Assembly (NCBI RefSeq): GCF_900155425.1 | Contig: NZ_LT700190.1 | Coordinates: forward strand, 248,001-312,000 | From: Parabacteroides massiliensis | GTDB taxonomy: Bacteria; Bacteroidota; Bacteroidia; Bacteroidales; Tannerellaceae | DNA length: 64,000 nucleotides | Reading direction: 5' to 3' | In this document: piece after piece, positions 51,887 through 60,441 of the stretch | Position numbering within the stretch: the stretch's first letter is position 1 | How the letters are laid out: every line of letters begins with the position of its first letter | Program-made: the position numbers and the translations under genes | The notes under the pieces: model-generated | Told to the model about the DNA's origin: nothing | Seen by the model: the letters and a program-made list of their open reading frames with translations, nothing else | The model's database searches: none

Positions 51887-51936
51887 AATTAGATAACTGA
51901 ACCTATGTATAATAGATTCCGTTATCTAATTTTTAG
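51887..51936. terminator. Bidirectional terminator between the GHKL operon and the small genes
   Basis: Arms AATTAGATAAC (51887-51897) and GTTATCTAATT (51921-51931) are followed by TTT on the plus strand. It serves the plus-strand operon and could also stop minus-strand transcripts ending at 51938. Confidence 0.65.
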
Positions 51937-51937
51937 T

Positions 51938-52048
51938 CTACTCCATTGATTCCCGAATAATACGCAAAGTTTCTTTCTTATACTCCTTGCGGTCATATTC
52001 AAATCCTCTACACATCCAACAACTACAGGGAGTACCTGTAGTTTTCAT
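51938..52048 (-). CDS. Tiny Cys-rich protein
   Basis: Thirty-six residues, MKTTGTPCSCWMCRGFEYDR, ending KETLRIIRESME. The CSCxxC arrangement suggests a metal-binding knuckle. Its ATG overlaps the TGA of the preceding small gene (ATGA at 52045-52048), a strong sign that both are translated. I cannot name the family. Confidence 0.45.
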   Translation of the reverse strand: MKTTGTPCSCWMCRGFEYDRKEYKKETLRIIRESME

Positions 52049-52200
52049 TTGTCTTTTGCCAACTCAAACCAATGAGGATGTTCATAATAGTTTCCATCCT
52101 CACGGATAACACAATGCCCATAAGCGGCATATAGAATCATACGAGCCTTAAACACACGAGCCATTTGTTGGCATCTCCACAATTTGTTTCTTTTGTCCAT
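52045..52200 (-). CDS. Small basic protein, first of a two-gene pair
   Basis: Fifty-one residues, MDKRNKLWRCQQMARVFKAR, then AAYGHCVIREDGNYYEHPHW. No known family. It is coupled to the tiny Cys-rich gene through an ATGA overlap and lies 86 nt downstream of the HipT stop on the same strand, so it may be transcribed with the hipBST genes or separately. Confidence 0.45.
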   Translation of the reverse strand: MDKRNKLWRCQQMARVFKARMILYAAYGHCVIREDGNYYEHPHWFELAKDK

Positions 52201-52286
52201 CGTCTTTTTCTATTAAAATTAGGATGAACAATGATGTTATTGGGGTGAGATTTAATATATCCATAGCATTGTGTATTTTTACCATT

Positions 52287-53228
52287 TTATAGCTTTTGTG
52301 AAAGCCTCGCAAGCCGTTCCTTCAACAATTCGCCATACTTTTCTTTTAATTCATCACTTAGGAAAGAGCTTTGAATGACAGTCTCAAACTTGGGCAATAG
52401 TTTGATATACTTATTTATCAGCCGTTCTACAATCACATTCTCTATACCCAACGTAGCTGCTGACCTGATAAAATCTTCTCTTTGAAGCTTTTTCTTCCGA
52501 CCATTCAAGGTTAATGCCAACTCTTCGTCATCTTTAGGATTGATGATAGCCGCATTTAACAAATCGTAAGCAGGGGTCAAACGTATCATATCTGCCACCT
52601 CATACAAAGAGAAGTTTTTCAAGTGCATGTCGTTATTTCCTGTCAACCAAGAGAAAAGCACCAACTCAAAGAAATTGGTAACATCCATTTTAGGTAAAGA
52701 CGAGTATTTTAAAACAGCCTTGCCGATACGTTCATAGCTACTCTTGTATTTATGCTCTGTTTGCCTTTCGGTCAGTTGACACATATCTTCCATCGCAATC
52801 TTCTCTCCGGCAGAAGTCCTGTCAATTCGACGGGTAAGATAGCATAGCGTATCATCTGCCATCCGCATCAGCGTATGAGGAACTACCTCAATACGAGCCA
52901 CCTCTGCAAGGTGCATGGTTAAGTCCTCGACCTCAGGCATCATTTCATATTGCGAGGTCTGAGGCTTACAGATATAACCGCCCCATAGCCCGACAATAGT
53001 CAATCGTTTGCTTCCCTCATGCTCATTCAAATGCAAGGATAATTTCGGCTGAACACCAGTCAAAGATGTTTGGTCTTGGATGATTTGCAGAGCAAGCTGA
53101 TCAAGTTGCTCTGTCGTATAATCAAGAACTGGTAATGTTGTTGTTCCGAAGAACTTCTTTATGCAAGCCGTATGCATATCCTTTTCCCCTTTTAAGAGCG
53201 GACGATAACAATATAAGCAATTACACAT
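52287..53228 (-). CDS. hipT: HipT-type kinase of a HipBST module
   Basis: A 313-residue HipA-like kinase lacking the N-terminal subdomain, which is a separate gene here. It starts with a cysteine cluster (MCNCLYCYRPL, HTACIKKFFG), has the glycine-rich/phosphosite loop SLTGVQPKLSLHL, the catalytic loop NNDMHLKNFSL and the metal site LTPAYDLLNA. HipT kinases phosphorylate a tRNA synthetase or similar target and stop growth. The start at 53228 overlaps the hipS stop by 8 nt. An upstream in-frame ATG at 53261 lies inside hipS. Confidence 0.8.
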   Translation of the reverse strand: MCNCLYCYRPLLKGEKDMHTACIKKFFGTTTLPVLDYTTEQLDQLALQIIQDQTSLTGVQPKLSLHLNEHEGSKRLTIVGLWGGYICKPQTSQYEMMPEVEDLTMHLAEVARIEVVPHTLMRMADDTLCYLTRRIDRTSAGEKIAMEDMCQLTERQTEHKYKSSYERIGKAVLKYSSLPKMDVTNFFELVLFSWLTGNNDMHLKNFSLYEVADMIRLTPAYDLLNAAIINPKDDEELALTLNGRKKKLQREDFIRSAATLGIENVIVERLINKYIKLLPKFETVIQSSFLSDELKEKYGELLKERLARLSQKL

Positions 53229-53559
53229 GGCTTCCCTCCTTTTCTTCCAAAGGAATAACACTTACTGCTCCGATACAATCTTTGCAGCATGTCAGCAACA
53301 ACGCCATCCGGTCAAGAATACTGATGTCTGTATTCCGCAATGCAACATCCAACAACCATCCTTCAGGAATCAGACCGTCGAAAAATGGGAATAGCACAGG
53401 ACTTGTATATGCTTCCTCCTGCAAAGGCAATGTCATGCTAACCGCCTTTGCCTTTTCAAGAGAAAGATATTCCGGCAAATAGCAGAACTCATATCCTGCA
53501 TCGTTTTCTGTCAGAATCCCCGCCAATTGGTCTTTGTAAAATATATGGGCTTGTCTCAT
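53221..53559 (-). CDS. hipS: HipS-type protein (separate HipA N-terminal subdomain)
   Basis: A 112-residue protein equal to the couple_hipA domain: AHIFYKDQLAGILTENDAGY, LSLEKAKAVSMTLPLQEEAY, FPFFDGLIPEGWLLDVALRN. In the E. coli HipBST system this small protein is the antitoxin, in contrast to two-gene HipBA. It overlaps hipB by 4 nt (ATGA) and hipT by 8 nt, so the three are made together. Complete in length for the domain. Confidence 0.8.
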   Translation of the reverse strand: MRQAHIFYKDQLAGILTENDAGYEFCYLPEYLSLEKAKAVSMTLPLQEEAYTSPVLFPFFDGLIPEGWLLDVALRNTDISILDRMALLLTCCKDCIGAVSVIPLEEKEGSHV

Positions 53560-53768
53560 TGATTATCAATTTTAGAAGTTGCTACCATTTCATAATTGAA
53601 AAAGTCAAGGAGCTGATTCACTTTATCAAGACGCAGCGTTTCCTTTCCCTGTTCGAGGTCTCGCACAAAGCGCAATCCTACCCCCGACTTCAACGAAAGT
53701 TCTTCTTGCGTCAGGTTATACTGCTTTCGCAACAGCTTGACCGTAGTAGAGAGATTATTCATAAGCAT
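53556..53768 (-). CDS. hipB: HipB-type XRE regulator of HipBST
   Basis: A 70-residue HTH protein: LRKQYNLTQEELSLKSGVGL, RFVRDLEQGKETLRLDKVNQ, LLDFFNYEMVATSKI. It represses its own operon through the TATACC-type operators at 53776-53835. The ATG two codons in (53762) is an alternative start. Its gene is first in the hipB-hipS-hipT order. Confidence 0.8.
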   Translation of the reverse strand: MLMNNLSTTVKLLRKQYNLTQEELSLKSGVGLRFVRDLEQGKETLRLDKVNQLLDFFNYEMVATSKIDNQ

Positions 53769-53775
53769 TTAATTT

Positions 53776-53835
53776 TATACCTTTTCGGGTACAAAGTTAA
53801 TATAAATATCTCACATTATACCACAAGGGGTATAA
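53776..53835 (-). promoter_or_regulatory. hipBST promoter with two TATACC operators
   Basis: On the minus strand TAACTTTG (53792-53799) is a perfect -7 box, 24-31 nt upstream of the hipB start. It is flanked by operator dyads: TATACC...GGTACA at 53776-53793 and TTATACC-ACAAG-GGGTATAA at about 53816-53835. A further half site, GGTATAATATA, is near 53870. The layout suits cooperative repression by HipB. Confidence 0.65.
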
Positions 53836-53879
53836 TTTATTTCATTGTCAGCATTATTATATCAGATAAGGTATAATAT

Positions 53880-54283
53880 AGTAAGATTCAAAACTACAAA
53901 TTAAAGTACACAAGCACTACTCTACACTTTTTCAAGCGAATAATTCAGTTTCGCTACACTTTTTCCAACGAATCAAATATTTCATTGCACCAGACTAATA
54001 AAAATTCCACCGCAAACCACAGAAATTCCAAGAAAACCACTACCTTTGTATTCAACAAGCGTTCTGTAACATACCTGCGGAAATGCCCTATCATTCAACA
54101 CCTTGTATCTGATAGTGGACATTCCATAAAAGAGCTGAAAAGAAGCGGTACAACACGTATATGCAAAGCAATGAAATACAACGGTTTGCATTTGTCCCTA
54201 CATTCTGTGTATTTGTCAAAACAGAGGTTGTACCGATTAAAATGAATGGTCACTGATAATCAGTGATGTAAATATGCTGCATC
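53880..54283. other. Gap before the fimbrial operon, with direct repeats
   Basis: Contains two copies of a 20-nt unit beginning CTACACTTTTTC at 53922 and 53954, carrying AAAAAGTG on the other strand as in the arm sites at 18715. A TACCTTTG promoter box lies at 54041-54048. An open frame follows on the plus strand to 54245 without a clear start (...SIKELKRSGTTRICKAMKYN); it may be a fragment. Probably the end region of a mobile element. Confidence 0.4.
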
Positions 54284-54316
54284 GACAAAGATAATAAATT
54301 CAAGTTTATATGAGCA
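54284..54316 (+). repeat. 33-nt repeat, copy 2 (leader and start of DUF3575 gene)
   Basis: Identical to 18869-18901 except one base. It ends inside the first codons of the DUF3575 gene (ATG at 54310). Confidence 0.6.
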
Positions 54317-55410
54317 GAAAAATCACTTTTCTCACCCTGTTTCTGTGGCTGATGACGGTAACTTTTCCTGTCATTGCGCAGCAGAAAGCAGACACGACCT
54401 ACACCTTCCGGTTCGTTCCGCAGAAGGACATGTTCTACGTGCCTTGGAATGGCAATGACACGGAACTTGCCCGTCTGCTGGAATGCATCGAGCGCAACAG
54501 AACGGACATTCTTGACGGCAGGCTGCCGCTGCTGGTTGACGGCTACTGCAACTCGCTGGGCAGTGAAACCGAGAACCTTGCCACGGCGAAGATCCGTGCC
54601 AACCGTGTGAAATCCGAACTGATTATCCGTGCGGAAATCAAGGAAGAAAACTTTATCACCCGCAACCATGCGACAGAGGGAGACTTTGTCACTGTGCGCC
54701 TGACGGTACCGGTCAAGGAAACAGCCGTGACGGATGCGGAAGCGGAAGCACGACGCAAGGCGGAAGCCGAACGACTGGAAGCCGAGAAGCGTGCCGAACA
54801 GGAACGACTTACCGAAGAGCAGCGCAAGGCGGAAGAAGCCCGACTTGCCGCTGAAAAGGCAGAAGCCGAGAAAGCCGCTCAACAAAATACACTTGCCGAC
54901 ACGCCGTCGGAAACCAAAATCACAACTGATTATCATCTCTCCCTGCGTGCCAACCTGCTGCGCTGGGCTACCCTGACACCCGACCTTGGCGTGGAATGGC
55001 GCATCTGCCCATCGTGGGGCATTGCCGTAAACGGCTCGTGGACTTCTTGGAGTTGGAATGACAAGGACCGCCGCTATGCACTCTGGGAAGTGGCTCCGGA
55101 AGTGCGTTACTATATGGGTGAGAAGAAAGCCTGGTATCTGGGCGCGCTGTTCAAGGCCGGACAGTTCAACTACAAGCTCTCCGAAACAGGCAAACAGGGC
55201 GACCTGATGGGTGGCGGCATCACCGCCGGCCACCAGCTGCGGCTGAACAAGGCACTGGCTCTTGATTTCAACCTCGGTCTGGGCTACCTGAATGCCGACT
55301 ATGAGAAATATGAGGTCATCGACGGCGTGCGTGTACGCCACGGCAACGAGACAAAAGATTGGTGGGGCCCCATCAATGCCGGTGTGACATTGGTATGGAA
55401 GTTATTCTAA
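54310..55410 (+). CDS. DUF3575 outer-membrane protein of the fimbrial operon
   Basis: A 366-residue protein with a signal peptide (FLTLFLWLMTVTFPVIAQQ). A short OmpA-like periplasmic stretch (about 60-140: LLVDGYCNSLGSETENLATA) is followed by an Ala/Glu/Arg helical linker (about 150-195) and a C-terminal beta-rich DUF3575 barrel (LRANLLRWATLTPDLGVEWR, ending GVTLVWKLF). DUF3575 proteins are the usual first gene of Bacteroides Mfa/Fim-type operons and probably help anchor or export fimbrial proteins. No good promoter lies directly upstream; the 33-nt leader is shared with the region after the AraC gene at 17540. Confidence 0.8.
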   Translation: MSRKITFLTLFLWLMTVTFPVIAQQKADTTYTFRFVPQKDMFYVPWNGNDTELARLLECIERNRTDILDGRLPLLVDGYCNSLGSETENLATAKIRANRVKSELIIRAEIKEENFITRNHATEGDFVTVRLTVPVKETAVTDAEAEARRKAEAERLEAEKRAEQERLTEEQRKAEEARLAAEKAEAEKAAQQNTLADTPSETKITTDYHLSLRANLLRWATLTPDLGVEWRICPSWGIAVNGSWTSWSWNDKDRRYALWEVAPEVRYYMGEKKAWYLGALFKAGQFNYKLSETGKQGDLMGGGITAGHQLRLNKALALDFNLGLGYLNADYEKYEVIDGVRVRHGNETKDWWGPINAGVTLVWKLF

Positions 55411-55426
55411 CACGGAGGAATAGAAT

Positions 55427-56314
55427 ATGAAAGCAAAACAATATATAAATATGATGGGAATGGCAGCCGCCGTGCTGCTCTCTTCCTGCGTGAAGGACAC
55501 GCTTTATGACACGCCGCACCCCGACTACGGGAAGATTGCGGTAACAGCCGACTGGTCGGCCCGCGGTGAGGGTATCGACATACCTGCCACATGGACGGTC
55601 ACCATGGGCGACTATACGGGTACGGAGACTTCCGCCACCCATGCCCCCGACCATCTGTTTGCTCCGGGCAGCTACACCCTTGCGGTGTGGAACCCGGCTG
55701 AAGGAATCACGGTGAACGGCACCACAGCCACCATTGCCGCAGCCACGGGAACCCGGGCAGGCACGGATGCCTTTGTGAACAATGCCCCGGGATGGTTCTT
55801 CACCTATACGGAACAGGTGACCATCGAGAAAGACAAGAACTATCCGCTGACCGCTACAATGAAGCAGCAGGTGCGCGAGCTGACGCTTGTCGTCGAACCG
55901 ACGGGTGATGCCGCTGGACGCATCACGGAGATTGTTGCCCATCTGACGGGTGCAGCCCGAACACTCAATTTCGCTACTGATACCTACGGAGCCGCTTCGA
56001 ACGTCGTGCTGCCCTTCACCAAGATAACCGAAGGTGACGATGCTGGCAAGTGGAAAGCCACGGTGCGGCTACTGGGTGTGACAGGCACGGAACAACTGCT
56101 GACGGGTGAAATCCGCTATGCGGACGGCAACCCGACCCCCACGATGCTGAAAAGCGACCTCACGGAAGTCCTCAAGGAGTTCAATACCAGAAAGGGCGCA
56201 TCGCTGACCCTCGGCGGAACGCTGGTTGAGACTCCCGAAGGCATGGAAGTGGACGGAGCCGAAATCAACGGCTGGGAAGAAGTGAAAGGTGATGATGTAA
56301 ATGCCGATTTGTAA
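55427..56314 (+). CDS. DUF5119/FimB-Mfa2-like fimbrial anchor lipoprotein
   Basis: A 295-residue lipoprotein (lipobox AVLLSSCVKDT) with two beta-sandwich domains typical of the FimB/Mfa2 anchor family: YGKIAVTADWSARGEGIDIP, then LTATMKQQVRELTLVVEPTG and IVAHLTGAARTLNF. Such proteins hold the fimbrial shaft in the outer membrane and terminate polymerisation. It starts 16 nt after the DUF3575 stop with a GGAGGAAT ribosome site. Confidence 0.8.
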   Translation: MKAKQYINMMGMAAAVLLSSCVKDTLYDTPHPDYGKIAVTADWSARGEGIDIPATWTVTMGDYTGTETSATHAPDHLFAPGSYTLAVWNPAEGITVNGTTATIAAATGTRAGTDAFVNNAPGWFFTYTEQVTIEKDKNYPLTATMKQQVRELTLVVEPTGDAAGRITEIVAHLTGAARTLNFATDTYGAASNVVLPFTKITEGDDAGKWKATVRLLGVTGTEQLLTGEIRYADGNPTPTMLKSDLTEVLKEFNTRKGASLTLGGTLVETPEGMEVDGAEINGWEEVKGDDVNADL

Positions 56315-56322
56315 CTAATATA

Positions 56323-57222
56323 ATGACAGATATAATGAAGACAAGATTTTTTGCACTTGCGACGCTCGTCCTCGCACTGGCAGCCTGCAACAACGACAAC
56401 GAGAACCTGAACGGTGACCCAGTGGCCGCCCAGTTTACCGCCGACATCGCCCTCGCCACCCGCGCCAGCGGAACCACCTGGACTGGCGGCGACCGTATCG
56501 GCATCACCGACATCGGCAACGATTCCCAGTACGGCAACGTGCCTTTCATCCTGAAAAACGGGAAATTTGAGGCAGAAGGAAAGGTTATCTATATCGAAGA
56601 TGCAAAGACCCATACTTTCCGCGCCTACTATCCGTACAACGCGGCGGGAGGCATCCTCACAGCCACGACCGATGCCACGGCGCAGCAAAACCAGCCTGCC
56701 ATCGACTTCCTCTTTGCTTCAGGAGCCACGGGAGACAAAAACAACCCGGTAGTAAGCTTCACCGACAAAACCGCCAAAGGCGGTGAAGACAACTCCTTCC
56801 ACCACCGCATGAGCCAGATAACCCTTACCTTCGAGGCGGGCGACGGCGTGAATTTCAGCGTGGTCAAGCCTGAACGTTACACGCTGGACGGATTGTTACT
56901 CACCGGTACGTTCAACACGGCCGACGGTATTGCCACCGCAGACAACGGAGTACAGACCGGAGAACTGACCATGAATCTGGCAGACGGCAATCTCACGTCA
57001 TCGATCATCCTCTTCCCGCAGACAGTTGCATCCCTGCCGTTGGTTGTGAATTACAAAGGTCAGGAATATCATGCCACACTCACCATGCCCGATGGCGCAC
57101 TGCTGGCGGGCAACAACTATACCTATACCGTCAAGGTACGCAACAAAGTCCTTGAAGTCAGCGAAGCCACCATTGCAAAGTGGAACGATATAGACGGTGG
57201 AGATGTGGGTGCTGACCTGTAG
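56323..57222 (+). CDS. Fimbrillin family lipoprotein
   Basis: A 299-residue lipoprotein (lipobox LVLALAACNND; an internal ATG at 56335 may be the true start because a signal peptide begins there). Mfa-like/FimA architecture: ATRASGTTWTGGDRIGITDI, then FHHRMSQITLTFEAGDGVNF and a C-terminal strand GNNYTYTVKVRNKVLEVSEA that would donate to the next subunit. Processing by an Arg protease at ATR-A is plausible, as known for the family. Second subunit gene of the operon. Confidence 0.8.
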   Translation: MTDIMKTRFFALATLVLALAACNNDNENLNGDPVAAQFTADIALATRASGTTWTGGDRIGITDIGNDSQYGNVPFILKNGKFEAEGKVIYIEDAKTHTFRAYYPYNAAGGILTATTDATAQQNQPAIDFLFASGATGDKNNPVVSFTDKTAKGGEDNSFHHRMSQITLTFEAGDGVNFSVVKPERYTLDGLLLTGTFNTADGIATADNGVQTGELTMNLADGNLTSSIILFPQTVASLPLVVNYKGQEYHATLTMPDGALLAGNNYTYTVKVRNKVLEVSEATIAKWNDIDGGDVGADL

Positions 57223-57256
57223 TATGTTAATAATTAATCGATTAGAATGAAGAATT

Positions 57257-58831
57257 ATGAGACATAGATTATTTATCCCCGCAGCCACCGCACTGCTGTT
57301 CGCCCTCACCGCCTGCACGCAGGACGAACTTGCTGGCGATAACCGTCTGCCCGAAGGTGAATACCCCGTCGTCATCCGTGCCACCGGATTGTCCGTAGAA
57401 GCAACGCCGCTGGCAGCCCCTTCCACCCGTGCCTCTGTGGACGGCGACTGGCAGGGCGTCACTTCCGTGGCACTCAAGATGGGCGATGCGGTAAAGGAAT
57501 ACACCGTAACGGCTTCTACCGATTTCAAGAGTGCCACGCTTTCACGCGAGAACGACCCGTACTACTGGACCAGCCGCGACCCGATTACCGTATCGGCATG
57601 GTGCCCCTTCGACAAGGCTGACATCACACAGATGCCTGCCGTGAAGGTGGCAGAAGACCAAAGCAAACTGGCTGACTTCCAAAACAGCGATTTCATCTCT
57701 GCTGAGAACCGGAAGGTGGAATTTAACAACCCGACTCTTGAATTTACCCACCGCACGGCACGCGTGACAATCGAACTGAAGCCCGGCACGGGATTCACGA
57801 GCGTCGCTGGTGCCACGGTGAGCCTCGTGAGCCTGTCTGCCGATAACGGCAACCCGACCGCCATCAAGACTTACAACGCAAGCGGCAACACCTACGAGGC
57901 ACTGACCGCCCCGCAGACCGTTGCGGCAGGCAAGCAGTTCGTCAAGGTGGAACTCGGCGGCGGCACCTTCTACTTCCGTCCACAGAACAACGTCGTATTA
58001 GAAGCGGGCAACCGCTATAAATATACCGTTAAGGTGAACGCCACTGGCCTGACGCTGGAGGGTTGCACCATCGGCAGCTGGGCTGACGGCGGCGGCGAGA
58101 GCGGCACAGCCGAGGATTTGGGCTACATCTACGACAGCAACACCAAGACCTACACGGTCTATAACGCCGACGGCCTGCTGGCATGGAACGAAGCCTCACA
58201 AAAAGATGAATCGATAAATTGCACCCTCGCCGCTGACATCGACCTGACGGGTAAGGAATGGACACGGTCAGGCATATTTGCATTCTACTCCGGCGTCTTT
58301 AATGGGCAGGGACACCGCATTACAGGATTTAACTCTTCAGCAATGAATAATACTGGATTTTTGGGTTCACTCTTAAGTGAACGTGGAGTGATAAAGAACC
58401 TACAACTCATAGATGTGAATCTGTATGGCAGTAGTGGAAATACTGCTGGAATAGTGGGCCGAAATCATGGCCAAATCATTGCCTGCTCTGTGACGGGAAA
58501 AATTTCTGCATCATATGGTGGAACTTGTGGTATAGCCGAATCAAATTATGGCGATATCATCGCTTGCTGGTTCGACGGCACATTGAAAGAGTCTAACAAT
58601 GGAGCTATAGTGCGTTATAACTACGCTGATATAACTTCCTGTTATTGGGGAGGCAATGCCGGGCAAGGAGTATTCCGTATTGAAGGAGGAACGGTAGATG
58701 CCACGAAGGTGGACGGCGCGACCGTGAAATGGCAGACAGCCGTCGACGGCATGAACACCGCCCTCACCGCTGGCGACTACCAGTGGATACTCGGCACCGA
58801 CGGTCTGCCCGTATTACAAAAGAGACAATAA
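57257..58831 (+). CDS. Fimbrillin-type lipoprotein with GLUG C-terminal domain (copy 1)
   Basis: A 524-residue lipoprotein (lipobox LFALTACTQDE). The N-terminal fimbrillin half spans about 30-270 (WQGVTSVALKMGDAVKEYTV, EFTHRTARVTIELKPGTGFT, ending in NRYKYTVKVNATGLTLEGC). The C-terminal half spans about 290-510 with GLUG/beta-helix repeats (GVFNGQGHRITGF, AGIVGRNHGQIIACSVTG). It is nearly identical to the next gene in the N-terminal half and diverges in the GLUG part, which is probably the exposed tip that binds host or microbial ligands. Confidence 0.8.
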   Translation: MRHRLFIPAATALLFALTACTQDELAGDNRLPEGEYPVVIRATGLSVEATPLAAPSTRASVDGDWQGVTSVALKMGDAVKEYTVTASTDFKSATLSRENDPYYWTSRDPITVSAWCPFDKADITQMPAVKVAEDQSKLADFQNSDFISAENRKVEFNNPTLEFTHRTARVTIELKPGTGFTSVAGATVSLVSLSADNGNPTAIKTYNASGNTYEALTAPQTVAAGKQFVKVELGGGTFYFRPQNNVVLEAGNRYKYTVKVNATGLTLEGCTIGSWADGGGESGTAEDLGYIYDSNTKTYTVYNADGLLAWNEASQKDESINCTLAADIDLTGKEWTRSGIFAFYSGVFNGQGHRITGFNSSAMNNTGFLGSLLSERGVIKNLQLIDVNLYGSSGNTAGIVGRNHGQIIACSVTGKISASYGGTCGIAESNYGDIIACWFDGTLKESNNGAIVRYNYADITSCYWGGNAGQGVFRIEGGTVDATKVDGATVKWQTAVDGMNTALTAGDYQWILGTDGLPVLQKRQ

Positions 58832-58853
58832 CGAACCCTAAACGACACGCATC

Positions 58854-60419
58854 ATGAAACGAGCAACCATCCATACATCCGCAGCCATCGCCCTGCTGCT
58901 CGGCCTTGCCGCCTGCACGCAGGACGAACTTGCCGACGATAACCGTCTGCCCGAAGGAGAATACCCCGTAGTCATCCGTGCCACCGGACTGTCCGTAGAG
59001 GCAACGCCGCAGGCAGCCCCATCAACCCGTGCCACCGTGGACGGCGACTGGCAGGGCGTCACTTCCGTGGCACTCAAGACGGGCGATGCGGTAAAGGAAT
59101 ACACCGTAACGGCTTCTACCGATTTCAAGAGTGCCACACTCTCACGCGAGAACGACCCGCACTACTGGACCAGCCGCGACCCGATTACCGTATCGGCATG
59201 GTGGCCCTTCGATAATGCCGACATCACACAGATGCCTGCCGTGAAGGTGGCCGAAGACCAGAGCAAATTGGCTGACTTTCAGAACAGCGACTTCATCTCT
59301 GCCGAAAACCAGACGGTGAAATTTGACGACCCGACACTTGAATTTACCCACCGCACGGCACGCGTGGCAATCGATCTGAAGCCCGGCACGGGATTCACGA
59401 GCGTCGCCGGTGCCACGGTGAGCCTCGTAAGCCTGTCTGCCGATAACGGCAACCCGACCGCCATCAAGACCTACAACGCAAGCGGCAACACCTACGAGGC
59501 ACTGACCGCTCCGCAGACCGTTGTGGCAGGCAAGCCGTTCATCAGGGTGGAACTCGGCAGCGGCACTTTCTACTTCCGGCCGCAGAACAACGTCGTGTTG
59601 GCAGCAGGCAGTCGCTATAAATATACCGTTAAGGTGAACGCCACTGGCCTGACATTAGATGGCTGCACTATCGGTGACTGGGCTGACGGTGGCAGCGAGA
59701 GCGGTGAGGCTGAGGATTTGGGTTATTCTATACAGAACGACGGCAGTTACACGGTCTATAACGCCGACGGCTTGCTGGCATGGAACAAAGCCGTACAAAA
59801 AGATGAATCAATAAATTGCACCCTCACCGCCGACATCGACCTGACGGGTAGGGAATGGACACGGATAGGCACATGGCCAGGTTACTCCGGCATCTTTAAT
59901 GGGCAGGGACACCGCATTACGGGATTAAACTTTTCAGCAGCGACTACTGAACTTTTTGGGTTATTAAATGAACGTGGAGTGATAAAGAACTTACAACTCA
60001 TAGATGTGAATCTGTATGGCAATAGTGGATCAGCAGCTGGAATAGTGGAGCAAAATAATGGCCAAATCATTGCCTGCTCTGTGACGGGAAAAATTTCTGC
60101 ATATGGTAGAACTTGTGGTATAGCCGATTTAAATTATGGCAGAATCACCGCTTGCTGGTTCGACGGCACATTGAAAGAGTATGAATCCGGAGCTATAGTG
60201 CGTTATAACTACAAAATTATAACTTCCTGTTATTGGGGAGGCAATGTCGGGCAAGGAGTATTCCGTGATCATGGAGAAAAGGTAGATGCCACGAAGGTGG
60301 ACGGCGCGACAGTGAAATGGCAGACAGCCGTCGACGGCATGAACACCGCCCTCACCGCTGGCGACTACCAGTGGGTACTCGGCACCGACGGTCTGCCCGT
60401 ATTGCAAAAGAAACAATAA
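58854..60419 (+). CDS. Fimbrillin-type lipoprotein with GLUG C-terminal domain (copy 2)
   Basis: A 521-residue tandem paralogue of the preceding gene: same lipobox context (LLGLAACTQDE) and the same fimbrillin half with a few replacements (ISAENQTVKFDDP for ISAENRKVEFNNP). The GLUG section differs more (TRIGTWPGYSGIFNGQGHRI, SAAGIVEQNNGQII). The intergenic spacer AACGAACCCTAAA...CGCATC is itself repeated before the next gene, a sign of unit duplication. Such tandem copies invite recombination that would make hybrid tips. Confidence 0.8.
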   Translation: MKRATIHTSAAIALLLGLAACTQDELADDNRLPEGEYPVVIRATGLSVEATPQAAPSTRATVDGDWQGVTSVALKTGDAVKEYTVTASTDFKSATLSRENDPHYWTSRDPITVSAWWPFDNADITQMPAVKVAEDQSKLADFQNSDFISAENQTVKFDDPTLEFTHRTARVAIDLKPGTGFTSVAGATVSLVSLSADNGNPTAIKTYNASGNTYEALTAPQTVVAGKPFIRVELGSGTFYFRPQNNVVLAAGSRYKYTVKVNATGLTLDGCTIGDWADGGSESGEAEDLGYSIQNDGSYTVYNADGLLAWNKAVQKDESINCTLTADIDLTGREWTRIGTWPGYSGIFNGQGHRITGLNFSAATTELFGLLNERGVIKNLQLIDVNLYGNSGSAAGIVEQNNGQIIACSVTGKISAYGRTCGIADLNYGRITACWFDGTLKEYESGAIVRYNYKIITSCYWGGNVGQGVFRDHGEKVDATKVDGATVKWQTAVDGMNTALTAGDYQWVLGTDGLPVLQKKQ

Positions 60420-60441
60420 CGAACCCTAAACAACACGCATC

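Noticed and set aside
53982-54245. Short overlapping frames on both strands before the fimbrial operon
   Set aside because: No start signals, no family; most likely non-coding element-end DNA or an unrecognisable fragment.
54250-55341. 363-codon minus-strand frame opposite the DUF3575 gene
   Set aside because: The plus strand encodes a signal peptide and barrel with family features; the minus reading is antisense of a GC-rich gene. Its end resembles the rteB fragment tail only because both contain the 33-nt repeat.
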